NCBI RefSeq assembly: GCF_024323335.1
Contig: NC_066584.1
Span: 234,624,994 to 234,688,993 of the forward strand
DNA length: 64,000 bases
DNA from: Lathyrus oleraceus
Lineage: Eukaryota; Streptophyta; Magnoliopsida; Fabales; Fabaceae
Direction of reading: 5' to 3'
In this document: positions 1 through 12,026 of the stretch, in pieces
How positions within the stretch are numbered: position 1 is the stretch's first letter
Layout: every line of letters begins with the position of its first letter
Translations under genes and position numbers: made by a program
Notes under the pieces: model-generated
What the model was told of the DNA's origin: nothing
Databases searched by the model: none
The model's input: the letters and a program-made list of their open reading frames with translations, nothing else

Positions 1-3000
1 AATTTAAGTCCAAATTGATTTTATTGAAAATATCTACAACTTTTATGTTGAAGGTTTTGTCATTTGAGGCTTTCATCATTAAAACAGAAGGGCTTGAAGT
101 TGGTCCATTTTGGAAAAATTTCCATACACATGTTTTGTACCTTGAACTTCATGGCATGTTTTCAATAACTTCCGACCACCAAATGGATTTTTGTTCAACA
201 TAACATTTGTTCCTCATGTCAAGACCTTTCCAACCATTATCCACATGGCTATGTTTCAATTTTGCAAAGGGCATTTTCGAAGAGGAGAAGATTTGTGTTC
301 AATTATGCATAACATGATTAAATTGCTTGCACACCACATTGCCTTGCCATGTACACGTCCAATTTCATTTGTTTCATCATCAGCATGCAAAACCAATCAA
401 GTTTGGGCCTCCCATGCGCCTATACAAGCCCATGCATGGAGGACCCAAGCTCATGCACACACAAGTTTTCCATTGCTTGCATCATCTCTTGATATAAATA
501 CACATGCCTGGCTTCATTCAAAACCAACCTCAAGGCGCCTGAATTGCTGCAAAAGTAAAATCCCAGCCTCCATTAAAAGGAATTTTACTTTTCTCTTTCA
601 ATTTTCAAGTTCAATTTTAAACTTCATTGGTTGATCATTGAGCTTCAATTCCTAGACCTTGCTTCCTTGCCATCTCAAGATCACATTGCATCAAAGAATT
701 GCAGCAGATCAAGTGTTTGAAAGTTGCACTTCAAAGGTTGTTATTCAAACTTTTTGATTCAAAACTCCTTGGATACTGATCATTTCTTGCATTGCTTGGT
801 ACCTTTGAAGTCCTCATGTGAGAGACAATTGATCTGTGCATTTAATTTCATGAATTGAGCAAACTCAGATTGAACACCATAAATTTTCCAAGTTGATTTG
901 AAATGGATTTGAAGTTTGACCTTTATTTGTTTATTTTAATTCAAGTATTATTTTAATTCCAAAAAATACCAAATATATTTTTATTGTTTTTTGACTTCTA
1001 AGCTTCATCTCACTTCTGTTTACCATTGATTGATGTTGATTCCATTCATGTTTGATTAGTGTGTGGTGGTTATGTTATTTGATTTTCAATTTGTGTACAT
1101 TCCATTTCTTCTTCTTCTTTTTTTTTCTTTTTGATCAATGAGTTAATGATTGGTGGTTAGCCTTGACATATGAGGGGCTTAACCTTCTTTAATCCAAATC
1201 AAGTTCATCTTGATCAAAGATCAAGTGAATTGCTTTGCATTAGAGATAGGTTGCTTCTTGGTCAAGCAAAAAACCTAAATCCATACAAGATCATTCTTCT
1301 GTTCTTTTGGCATGACAAGTTATAGGAGATTGGCTTACTAGTCATGGTCTCTAACTTGTGCTTTTTGCCTATAGTTTTATTGACCGGCCTCAGGTAGGTG
1401 TGACTACTACATTAGTCCACTTACGATTGCTTAACATAGCGCTAAATTGCCTTATGGCACACTAACACTAACTACTAATTACTAACTTTTAATTCTTGCA
1501 ATTTACTTTAATGCAGTTTAATTTCTTGCACATTAAGTCATTTGTCTTTGCCCTTTGCTCACTTGAGCTCATGTTTATGTTAATGCAATTTGCCTTTTGC
1601 TCACTTGAGTACATTATTGTTTATATACTATTGTGCTTGTTTTGTTTTGTTTGTGTGAACCCAATGCAAATGGAGAAAGGACATAGAGTTTAGGACCTTA
1701 CCTATGCTAATGGAGTTTGAAGAGCAACTAGGCCTCATTACTTTAGAATCCTAAAAAGAAAAATTGTCAAAGAGCAACTAGGCATCATGCCTTTAGAATG
1801 CTTAATCTTGAAGAAGGCATTGAAAGGACCTAATTCTAAACTCACTCTTGTCCATTCTTTCTATTGAATTATGAAACCTTTTGATTTGTGTGTTCTTGTG
1901 TGCTAGGGATCCTAAACTTGAGCCAAGTAGAAGAAACATTGTCATGATCATCCAAAGTGAGAGAGACAAAGCCAATTGGAAGATTCCTAGGAGCTTGTTT
2001 GATTATTTGCTTGATTGCTTGAGTTATTTGCTTATTGCTTGCTAAGTCCAAAGGAATGGAGCAACTTGGATCATATTTATGATCTCAAGAAGGGAACTCC
2101 AATGTGGTTTTATTTCTCTTCCTTCATCTTTGCATGTTTAGGACCTAGCCCTTATCTTCTTCTCTCCACTCTAACCCAAGCCAAAATTTTGTGCAAACAT
2201 TAACATTGTTTTACAAATTAGAAACCTAGGCACTATGCCTTTGATTTTTCAAACTCTTTTCATAACACTTATTTTGAATTGAATCCTAAGTCAACTTTGA
2301 CCTTACTTTGTGAATACTTTTCATTTGTAAATACAACTTATTCAATTGTTGTGTGGTTCCAATGACCATTTGTGTTAAAGCTTTTCATAAACATTAGCTA
2401 TTAGGTTAGAGTTATCCTAGAGGTTGATATAATACTCACCTATATCCTTAGTGATGGACTATAAGTCTTCCATGCTTATTATAGGGTTAACCCCTCACTA
2501 GCATGTTGAAGCTCTCCTCACATGGTGGATTTGTGGTTTTTAGGTTGAGTTTTCTCCCTTTGATAACAAAAGACCTTAAGGATTTTGACCAATCAATTCA
2601 CCAACTTCTTTTGATATTTTTATCCCGAACTACGAGGTTTTGATCCTACCTTTTTAAGATGGTACGTAGGCAATGGGTTTATCCATTCAAACACAAAATT
2701 GTAAATAACTTGTATATTCTTCTCTCATCTCCCCAATCATGTTTGCACAAATATTTTTCACAAATACCAACCTACCTTACAACATTTGTAAAAAGGGCTC
2801 CCTTAGAGTACTAAGGATGTTTTGGGTGCTTAAAACCTTCCCATTGCATAACCAACCCCCTTACCCAGATCTCTGACATTTTTATTAGTTTTTGATTTGA
2901 TAAAACTTCTCGGTTTTTGTTCGTTTTCTAACCTTTCCTCTGGATAAATATAAGTGCGGTGGCGACTCGAATTGTATGATTTAGTTTTGATTTATTCAAT

Positions 3001-3030
3001 AAATCTAAAGGTAACGAATATCCCGCTATA
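1..3030 (+). repeat. Ogre 5' LTR, left-truncated by window edge
   Basis: Base 1 aligns with base 27957 of the 3' LTR and the match continues to the end of the LTR. About 1026 bp of the LTR start lies outside the window. The right end is placed at 3030, where the 3' LTR's terminal CA reads TA, six bases before the primer site. Relative to the 3' LTR this copy lacks about 825 bp at position ~884 (present there as roughly 28841-29665). In the first 120 aligned bases I count 9 differences, although later stretches are closer. Short ORFs inside it are chance. Confidence 0.92.
494..501 (+). promoter_or_regulatory. TATA box of Ogre 5' LTR
   Basis: TATAAATA lies at the same relative place as 28447-28454 in the 3' LTR. 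It is the best TATA candidate in the U3 part, and transcription would be expected to start about 30 bp downstream. This is position-and-motif evidence only. Confidence 0.55.
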
Positions 3031-3953
3031 GAAAAGTGGCGACTCTGCTGGGGAAGTCTTTTGCCTAGTGGGTTTTGCCTACTTTTTTACCTTTGTTGTA
3101 TTGTATGCTTATATTTATTTGTGACATATTTTTGTGCAAATTTGGGATGACTGTATTGTTTGTAATGTATGAATTGCTTGATATATATATCAACTGCTTG
3201 TGTGCTTGGTGGTCTCTTGTGAGATGAGTTCTATACCCGAACTTGAGTGCACTTATGATAGGAGGATGGCATAGTCTTGTTGACTTGTGTGGAGTTATTC
3301 CTTAGCAAGTTGACTTGCAAGCCCATTCACTTGGTGGAGGTTATGTTGGGATCAATAATGTCACACGAGTAGTCGTGGTTAGGCATTACTCTTTCCAATA
3401 TATGCCTTAGAAGCCAAGGACCTTAGCTTACCAAGCCCATCTTGGCCTATTTTAGGACGTAGTACGAAGGTCGTTCAAGTGTAAGATTTGATACGATTGT
3501 TACGCGATACTACACTCATAAGAGTCTCTCTTGAGAATATTTTTGGAATACGAGTAGTCGTTTATCCGATAATATCCGAAAGATGGGATGATGACTATGG
3601 GAACCTCTTGTAGAACATGATTGTCAGGTTTAACCATAGTACACTCCCTTTGGGTGGTTCTTAACCGAGACTCCATGCTCGTGACTTGCAACAAACCCTT
3701 GATTCGCGGTTGATTCGTTCTTGTGTATCCTTAATATCAATGGAACTTGGGTGTTGATAAGGTGTAAACCATAATCCACCAAAATGGATGATTGATATTA
3801 AGGATGACTTGATCCATCCCATGACCTTTGTGTGGTATGTTTTGCTTGATCCTTGAGTGTGATTGTTGCATTCATGCATTCATACACATCCATATCATCA
3901 ACAATGAGAAAATTTTCAAGGAACTTAAGAGGTCTATTTGCAAATTTTCAGAT
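3031..3953 (+). other. Ogre 5' leader between PBS and ORF1
   Basis: About 900 bp of untranslated leader. No ORF in it resembles a known protein, and the minus-strand ORFs at 3500-3879 are chance frames. It ends with AG-rich sequence just before the ORF1 start codon at 3954. Confidence 0.7.
3037..3054 (+). other. Primer binding site (tRNA-Arg type)
   Basis: TGGCGACTCTGCTGGGGA starts six bases after the LTR end. It matches the complement of a plant tRNA-Arg 3' end (recalled as TGGCGACTCCGCTGGGGA) with one mismatch. Use of tRNA-Arg is characteristic of Ogre elements. Confidence 0.85.
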
Positions 3954-5404
3954 ATGGATAAGCGAAGAAGGAATACAAAGAAGTACAGTTTCAGACAACC
4001 CGACTTGAAAGAGTTAAGGAATTTAACATCCTATGTATTAGATCCCTTGGAGTTCAAATCTCGCCATGGGAAGCCTCTGTCTATTCTTGCTACTCAGGTG
4101 GACGAAGGTCTGATGAGTGTGCTGGTGCAGTTTTATGATCCCTTGTATCGTTGCTTCACTTTTTCGGATTTCCAACTTTTGCCTACGCTTAAGGAGTGTG
4201 CATATCTTGTGGGTATACCTATTCTAGATCAGCTGTCGTTCAGTGGCTTGGAGAGAGTTCCTACTTCTCAAGAGATTGCTGATCTATTGCATATAGATGA
4301 ATCTGTTGTTGGTGCTCATATGACTACCAAAGGTGGAATTCAAGGTCTCCCATCTGATTTCCTCATTGCTCAAGCTAATATGTTTGGGAAGGACATGAGT
4401 GAGGACGCCTTTGAGGCCATATTTGTACTTCTCATCTATGGGCTAGTGTTATTCCCCAACATCGACAAGTTTGTGGATGTGAATGCTATTAGGATTTTCT
4501 CTACTCTTAATCCTGTTCCTATCCTGTTGGGTGACACTTATTTCTCTTTGCATATGAGGAATGCAAAGGGTGGTGGTACCATTGTGTGATGTTTGCCTCT
4601 GTTGTACAAGTGGTTTATTTCGCACTTGCCACAGACGTTCGCCTTCAAGGAGAACAAAGGATGTCCACGGTGGTCCACGAGACTTATGTCTCTCACTAAT
4701 GATAATATCTTTTGGTACAACCTATGTATGATGGTGTGCAGATTATCGACTCTTGTGGTGAATTCTCCAATGTGTCTCTTCTTGGTACATGTGGTAGAAT
4801 TAACTACAACCCTATTTTGGCACGTCGTCAGCTTGGGTTCCCCTTAAAGGATAAACATAATAACATTTTGTTAGAAGGTGTGTTCTTTCAAGAGGGTAAA
4901 GATCCCCAAGACTTGAAGGGCAGGATGGTTCACGCTTGGCGCAAGATTCATAGGGATGGAAGGAAAGAGCTTGGTCTGAAGAATTGTATTGCTTTGGAAC
5001 CCTATACCTCGTGGGTGAGGAGGAGAGCTTTTGAGTACCGCATGCCCTATGATTATCCGAGACCTACACCTATGGTTATGGCTGGGCCTTCAGCCCTCCC
5101 TGACCAAGGAGCAGAGGAGTTGAGAGATGAAGACCGTTCGCGTGCTTGGGTCCGTGAGCGAGAAGAGCTACTTCAGCAGCTTAGAGATAAGGATTCTTTG
5201 ATAGAGTTTCTGGAGCATTAGGTTATCGACGAGCCTGATGATGTGGTGACTTCTCTTCTTCCTCAGTCTTCCAGGTCTTGGAAGAGGAAGTACAATCGAC
5301 TCGCCAAGGAGAAGGCAGATATGGAGGCAGCCTATGAGAGAAAGGTGAAGAGGCTTCGTGCAGCTTATCTTCCAGTCTCGAGAGCTTTGGATGATTGTTT
5401 CTAG
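3954..5404 (+). pseudogene. Ogre ORF1 (function unknown), degraded
   Basis: This is the extra ORF that Ogre elements carry upstream of gag. I chose the ATG at 3954 (protein starting MDKRRRN, basic N-terminus) because it opens the recognisable block; the frame extends further upstream without a better start. The central block (residues ~20-210, with phrases such as CFTFSDFQLLPTLKECA and GLVLFPNIDKF) resembles a conserved domain of unknown function found in legume ORF1 proteins; I recall it as DUF7745-like, unverified. The C-terminal part (5100-5400) is charged and probably coiled coil. Damage: TGA at 4587-4589, a frameshift near 4690-4715, and TAG at 5219-5221 where CAG is expected. The frame ends at TAG 5402-5404. 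The role in the element's life cycle is not known. Confidence 0.75.
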
Positions 5405-5733
5405 GGTTCCATAGGATGTTCATTTTCCTTCTCTTTTGTATTGTATTTGGTTACCAAGACTGTACTTTTTTGGTGTAAACTTTTTTCCATATATTATTGA
5501 TATGATTATTCCATATATGTATAAATGATTAATATTTCCAAATGTTTGCAAATAGATCTCTAAAAGTTCCTCTGATAAAAATAAAATCATATGCACAAGC
5601 ATTGCATGCATCATGTGCATAAGCAGGTTTTGTTCCAGGGCTTCTTGTTCAGTGGTCTAACTCTGTGTTCTTCATTTATTTTGAAGACAAGTTGACGCAC
5701 CGGTACTACACCAGAGCCAACTCATCAAAGCTA
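5405..5733 (+). other. Spacer between ORF1 and gag
   Basis: 329 bp, AT-rich, with no coding signal. The gag frame is already open upstream of its first ATG, from about 5665, so translation might begin earlier or depend on reinitiation or splicing. I see no clear signal to decide. Confidence 0.5.
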
Positions 5734-7857
5734 ATGGATCACCTCGAGCAAGAGAACAGAGAACTCAAAGAGGAAATGGCAAGATTGACTGCCCTGATGG
5801 AGTCATTCTTGGCCGCCCAAAGCCAGTCTTCTCCAACGCCTTCAACTCCTCCCCAGAGGACGGTCATTTCAGAGGTTACTTCCTCTACCGTGCCTGCTTC
5901 TAGTGCTCACTTTGCGCCGTCTGCTATGCCAGCCGGGTTTCCCTGGGGGATGCCCGCTAACTTTGTTCTAGAGGGTCTCGCCCCTACATTTGCTTCTCTT
6001 CCGGCATTTAGCTCGGTCCTTGCTGTGCCACCTCCAGTCGTGCATACTTTGCCGAGAGTAGATGACACCATTTATCACTCTGAGCCATCTGAGGGCCCAG
6101 ATGTCTATGAGAAAATGGATGCTATGAATGATCAATTCCTTGAGCTTCGCAAGGAACTTAAAACTCTCAGAGGGAAGGACCTCTTTGGAAAATCTGCTGC
6201 TGAGCTTTGTCTCGTACCTAATGTCAAGATTCTTGTTAAATTCAAAGTGCCTGAATTTGAAAAGTACAAAGGAAACACTTGCCCTCTCAGCCATCTTGTG
6301 ATGTATGCACGCAAGATGTCGACTCAGAATGACAACGATCAACTCCTGATCCACTACTTCCATGACAGACTGCTCCAGTGCCGCTTTGAGATGGTACATG
6401 GGCCTGGATAGTGCGAACATCCGCTCCTTCAACGACCTTGGCGAAGCCTTTGTCAAGCAGTACAAATACAACGTTGATATGGCTTCCGATAGGGACCAAC
6501 TGAGGGCCATGTCCGAGAAGAAGAAATAAACATTTAAGGAGTACGCCCAGAGGTGGCGTGAATTGGCTGCACAAATTGTGCCCCCACTCGAAGAGAAAGA
6601 GATAATGAAGATCTTTCTCAAGACTTTAAGCTCTTTTTACTATGAGCGGATGATTGCTAGCGCTCCTTCTGACTTCACCGAGATGGTGAACATGGGGATG
6701 CGTCTAGAAGAGGGAGTCAAGGAAGGGCGCCTGACTAGAGAAGAAGGCTCTTCTGCCAAATGTTATGGGGCATTTGCTAAGAAGAATGATGGTGAGGCAC
6801 ATGCTGTGACCTCCCATGTCAAATCAAGAAGACCCTCTGTGAAGAGAAAGACTGTGCGTCTCGCCAGTAACCAACACCAGGTGGCTCATATAGCACCTGT
6901 ATTTAGAGAGAACCAACATTATTAGCATCAGAACCGGCAACAGCAACATCAACAGTACCAACAACAACAACATCGTCCTCAACGGCAGGCCTACCAGCCT
7001 CGAAACAATAATCAAACCAGCACTAGCTATGATAGGAAGAGGGTCACTTTTGATCCTATTCCAATGACCTACGCTGAATTATATCCTTCATTGATTGAAA
7101 GGAAATTGATTACTCCAAGTGATCCACCTGCTATACCTACCAACCCTCGGTGGTGGTATAAGCATGGGCTTCACTGTGTTTATCATTCTGGTGCTCCCGG
7201 ACATGATGTGGAGAACTGTTACCCTCTCAAGACCAAGGTTCAGGACCTTGTTAGAAGTGGTATTTTGTTTTTCGAGGAAGTAGGTCTTAATGTGAAGAAG
7301 AACCAATTGTCGGAGCATGGGAAATCTGCTGTCAACATGGTTCAGGGTTGCCCTGGAAAATACAAGGTTAGGTATGTCAGCCATATTAGACAATCATTGG
7401 TCGAGATGCATAGACTGTTATGTGGATACAGTCACTATGAGCATGACCACGACAGTTGCCGTGTATCCACTGTCAATTAGAGGGGATGTCGTCAAGTCAG
7501 AAAAGACATCCAAGAAATGCTAGATCAGGGTGTGATTGAGATACTTCAGAATCCTGATGAGGATAATGTTATATCCCCTGTCTTCAGGATACCTGAGCCT
7601 GTTGTCGTCAGATATGATGGCAGCAAGCAGAAGGCTTCTCCCTCTCTTATCATTAAGCCAGCTGGCCCTGTTCCATACTCTTCCGATAAGGTTGTTCCCT
7701 ATCGATATAATGCGTTTGCATTAGAAGATGGGAAGGAGGTTCCTTTTCCCTCCACGTCTGTTGCCAATATTGCTGATGTCAATGGTTTGACCCGTAGTGG
7801 TCGTGTTTTTTCGACGCCGCCGAAACCCAGGCTGACACCAGAAGAGCTGATGTTGCT
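5734..7857 (+). pseudogene. Ogre gag, degraded
   Basis: Capsid/nucleocapsid precursor. The ATG at 5734 opens a coiled-coil-like segment (MDHLEQENRELKEEMARL). A proline/serine-rich linker follows, then the gag core (6230-6720: EFEKYKGNTCP, then WRELAAQIVPPLEEKE in another frame). A glutamine-rich tract lies at about 6930-7010, and a CCHC-like knuckle of form C-x2-H-x5-H-x4-C (CVYHSGAPGHDVENC) at about 7177-7221. Damage: an indel-frameshift near 6375-6400, TAA at 6527-6529, TAG at 6923-6925 (CAG expected between Tyr and His), TAG at 7478-7480, and a frameshift near 7860 into the protease frame. The product would be cytoplasmic and assemble virus-like particles. It cannot be made intact from this copy. 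Confidence 0.88.
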
Positions 7858-7875
7858 GATAGTGCTACCCATCCT

Positions 7876-9039
7876 ATGGGGAACTCTTCTTCTTGTCGGA
7901 ATCCGGCACTTGCTGTTGACAGACCTACCGCTGTTGCTAGAGCTCCTGTCCCTGCTAGCCAGAACGGCATGATTAGAGAGGACTGTGATGAGATGTTGAG
8001 GCTCATCAAGAGGAGTGAATACAATGTTGTAGATCAGCTGCTACAAACGCCTTCAAAGATATCAGTGTTGTCTTTGTTAATGAACTCTGAGCCACACCGT
8101 GAAGATTTGCAGAAGGTGTTGGACGTGGCGTACGTGGATCACGACGTCACCATAGAACAGTTTGATAGCATTGTTGCAAACATTACTGCTTGTAACAACC
8201 TGATTTTCTGTGATACTGATCTCCCCGAGGAGGGAAGAGACCACAATTTGGCACTTCACATCTCTATGAATTGCAAAGATGATGCCTTGTCTAATGTGTT
8301 GGTAGACACAGGATCATCGTTGAATATGTTGCCAAAGTCCACTCTTTCCAGACTTTCATATCAGGGGCCTCCCATATGGAAGAGTAGAGTGGTCGTCAAA
8401 GCTTTTGATGGATCGCACAAGACTGTGATTGGCGAGGTTGAGCTCCCAGTCAAGATAGGACCTAGTGATTTCCAGATCACTTTTCAGGTCATGGATATTC
8501 ACCCATCATATAGCTGTTTGTTGGGCATACCATGGATTCACGAGGCAGGCGTCGTGACATCCACCTTACACCAAAAGTTGAAGTTCGTAAAGAACAAGAA
8601 GTTGGTGGAAGTAGGGGGAGAGAAGGCTCTCTTGGTTAGCCATCTGTCTTCCTTTTCTTACATTGATGCTGAGGATGAGGTTGGGACACCGTTCCAAGCC
8701 TTGTCTATTGTTGAGCCTTCTAAGAAAGGAACTTCTTCATTTGCGTCCTACAATGATGCGAAGTTGGCCATTGAGCATGGAGCAACTACTGGTTTAGGAC
8801 AAATGATCAAGCTGGAAGATAATAAATCTCGGTCTGGCATAGGGTACTCTTCATGCACTTTCAACAAGCATGGGTTGTTTCAGAGTGGTGGTTTCATCCA
8901 CACGGTCGAAGACCAAGAGGCTGAAGTTGTAGTGGAAGATGATGCAGAGGAAGATTCTGGCAACTTTGTCATCCCTGGAGGAGTCTGTAATAATTGGATC
9001 GCTGTTGGTGTTCCAACAGTTGTCCATAAGTCCACGTAA
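7876..9039 (+). pseudogene. Ogre gag-pro linker and aspartic protease
   Basis: This 388-codon open stretch contains the retropepsin-like core. The catalytic motif is VLVDTGSSLNMLP at about residues 140-152 (D-T-G-S intact), and a hydrophobic SCLLGIPWIH block follows about 80 residues later, as in plant Ty3/gypsy proteases. No in-frame stop interrupts the protease core, but upstream gag damage means it could not be reached by translation. The stretch starts in a frame different from the preceding gag segment and closes at TAA 9037-9039, which lies at the start of the probable intron. Its role would be maturation of Gag-Pol. Confidence 0.88.
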
Positions 9040-9303
9040 TGTTCATTTTTATTTAAAAAACCCTTCTCCCATGCCAAAAGGAGAAGTGATGACATTGTTG
9101 GCCCATAAATACAATGATATTCATTCAATAAATTCATGTTAAATGTTTATTTTTCCAAATTATTTTCACTTTTTGCTTTTTTGCATGAAATTGGTGATAA
9201 CATAAAACCCTAAAAAGAGAATAAAATCAATCTTTTCATCTGCATAATGATTTGCCTTGTTTGAATTCTAAAAACTCTTTTTTATATCCAAAATCATTAT
9301 CAG
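9036..9303 (+). other. Probable Ogre intron between protease and RT
   Basis: 268 bp, AT-rich, starting GTAATG and ending TTATCAG. It holds stop codons in every frame and separates the protease ORF from the RT segment, where Ogre elements are known to carry a spliced intron. The acceptor AG (9302-9303) is followed by a coding-like segment (IEHNDP, NFEFPVFE) that leads into the RT. The exact donor is my choice; other GT sites exist nearby. Confidence 0.6.
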
Positions 9304-12026
9304 GTTAATCAAACCCATTGAACATAATGATCCAACACCATCTCCCAACTTCGAGTTCCCTGTATTTGAGGTCGAGAAGATGATGTTGAAGAGATTCCTG
9401 ATGAGATTACCCGTCTGCTTGAGCATGAAGAGAAGATCATTCAGCCACATCTTGAGAATCTGGAAACAGTCAACTTGGGGTCTGAAGATTGTGTTCGAGA
9501 AGTGAAGATTGTGGCACTCCTGGAAGAATCTGTGAAGAAGGGGTTGATTGAGTTGCTACGAGAATATGTCGACGTCTTTGCCTAGTCATATGAAGACATG
9601 CCTGGTCTGGATACTGATATCGTGCAACATTTCCTGCCTTTGAAGCCTGAGTGTGTGCCTGTAAAGAAGAAGCTCAAAAGAACTCATCCTGATATGGCAG
9701 TGAAGATTAAAGAAGAAGTTCATAAGCAAATTGATGTGGGGTTTCTGGTGACTTCTACATATCCTCAATGGGTGGCCAATATTGTGCCCGTGCCTAAGAA
9801 AGATGGAAAAGTCTGAATGTGTGTGGACTATAGAGACTTGAATAAGGCTAGCCTGAAAGATGATTTTCCTCTACCACACATTGATATGTTGGTAGATAAT
9901 ATAACTAAATTCAATATCTTCTCATTTATGGATGGATTTTCCGGATATAACCAGATCAAAATGGCACCCGAGGATATGGAGAAGACAACATTCATCACAC
10001 CTTGGGGAACATTCTGTTATTGAGTGATGCCCTTCGGTTTGAAGAACGTCGGAGCCACGTATCAACGAGCTATGACTACCTTGTTTCATGATATGATGCA
10101 CAAGGAGATCGAGGTGTATGTTGATGATATGATTGCAAAGTCGAGAACGGAAGTTGAACATGTAGAGCACTTGTTGAAGCTTTTTCAGCGTTTCAGGAAG
10201 TACAAACTCCGTCTGAATCCGAACAAGTGTACATTTGGAGTCTGTTCCGGCAAGTTATTGGGCTTTATCGTCAGTGAAAGAGGTATTGAAGTTGATCCTG
10301 CCAAGGTCAAAGCAATACAAGAGATGCCTGCGCCCAAAACTAAGAAGCAAGTCCGAGGTTTTCTTGGCCGCTTGAATTATATCTCCAGATTTATATCCCA
10401 CATGACTGCCACATGTGCGCCAATATTCAAGCTCCTCCGGAAAGATCAGCATCATGATTGGACCGAGGATTGCCAGAAAGCTTTTGACAGTATTAAAGAG
10501 TATTTGTCCGAGCCTCCGATTCTGTCTCCGCCTGTGGAAGGGAGACCCTTGATTATGTATCTAACTGTTCTTGAAGACTCAATGGGTTGTCTCCTGGGTC
10601 AGCAAGATGAATCAGGGAAGAAAGAGTATGACATCTACTATCTGAGTAAGAAGTTCACTGATTGTGAGTCTCGATACTCAATGCTTGAGAAAACATGTTG
10701 TGCTTTGGCTTGGGCTGCTAAGCGCTTACGCTAGTATATGTTGAATCATACGACTTGGTTGATATCCAAGATGGATCCAATCAAGTATATCTTTGAGAAG
10801 CCTGCTTTAACTGGGAGGATTTCCCGTTGGCAGATGTTGTTGTCTGAGTATGATATTAAGTATCGAGCTCAGAGGGCTATTAAATGTAGTATTTTGGCTG
10901 ACCACTTGGCACATCAACCAATTGAGGATTATCAATCTGTTCAGTACGACTTCCCAGATGAGGAGATTCTGTATTTTAAAATGAAATATTGCGATGAGCC
11001 TACGCTCGATGAAGGACCAGAGCCTGGTTCCCGATGGAGTATGGTGTTCGATAGCACTGTAAATCAATATGGAAATGGTATTGGGGTAGTGATTATTACT
11101 CCTCAAGGCACACATTTTCCTTTCACAGCAAGGCTAACTTTCAAATGCATGAATAATATGGCGGAGTATGAGGCCTGTATTATGGGTTTGGAAGAATGTA
11201 TTGATCTTAGGATCAAGCATCTTGATGTTTATGGTGATTCGGCCCTTATTGTTAATCAGATTAAGGGAGAATGGGAGACGAATCAGCCTGGTCTCATCCC
11301 ATACAGAGATTATGCAAGGAGGATTTCAACGTTCTTTACTGAGGTTGACTTCCATCATATTCCTCGAGATGAGAATCGGATGGAAGATGCTCTTGCTACG
11401 CTTGCTTCTATGATTATGGTGAAATTCTGGAATGAAGTCCCCAATATCACTATAATGCGCTTGGATAGACCAGCTCATGTATTTGCAGTTGAAGAAGTGA
11501 AAGATGATAAGCCATGGTATTATGACATCAAATGTTTTCTTCAGAGTCAGATTTACCCGCCTGGGGCATCTGTTAAAGATAAGAAGACTTTGAGAAGATT
11601 ATCTGGAAGTTTCTACCTCAATGGCGATGTGCTTTATAAGAGGAATTTTGACATGGTTCTGCTCAGATGCGTGGATAGACATGAAGCATACCTGTTGAAG
11701 ACTGAAGTCCATGAGGGTTCATTTGGTACTCATTCCAATGGACATGCCATGGCAAAGAAGATGTTGAGAGCAGGCTACTATTGGCTGACAATGGAGTCTG
11801 ATTGTTGCAAATATGTGAAGAAATGCCATAAGTGTCAGATTTATGCGGATAAGATTCATATTCCCCCGACACTTCTGAATGTGATTTCATCACCATGGCC
11901 TTTCTCCATGTGGGGAATTGACATGATTGGCATGATAGAGCCAAAGGCGTCCAACGGTCACAGATTTATTCTCGTAGCAATTGACTACTTCACCAAATGG
12001 GTTAAAGTGGCATCGTATGCAAACGT
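9304..12026 (+). pseudogene. Ogre RT, RNase H and integrase N-terminal part
   Basis: Reverse transcriptase covers about 9600-10740 (MCVDYRDLNKA, MPFGLKNVGATYQRAM, catalytic YVDDM at ~10120). It is followed by the RT-linked RNase H-like block (ILSPPVEGRPLIMYL). A second RNase H of the extra, archaeal-like type known in Tat elements covers 11030-11410 (VFDSTVN, MAEYEAC, YGDSALI, so D-E-D visible). The integrase zinc finger is at 11740-11850 (H-x-n-H, CHKC), with the first catalytic Asp in GIDMIG at ~11920. The pol frame is continuous except for TAG 9583-9585, TGA 9814-9816, TGA 10021-10023 and TAG 10732-10734, plus a one-base insertion near 9310 and a frameshift at ~9375. It is cut at 12026 by the SIRE insertion and resumes at 22396. 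Confidence 0.92.
12022..12026. repeat. Target-site duplication, left copy (AACGT)
   Basis: AACGT precedes the SIRE LTR start TGAAGG and is repeated immediately after the other LTR at 22391-22395. A 5-bp duplication is the norm for Ty1/copia. Removing one copy plus the element restores a continuous Ogre integrase frame. Confidence 0.95.

Noticed and set aside
191..634. 147-codon ORF in the Ogre 5' LTR, with a diverged counterpart at 28283-28588
   Set aside because: Spans the TATA box, is not conserved in frame between the two LTRs and has no family resemblance. Chance ORF in a repeat.
5968..6621. 217-codon minus-strand ORF
   Set aside because: Antisense shadow of the Ogre gag core.
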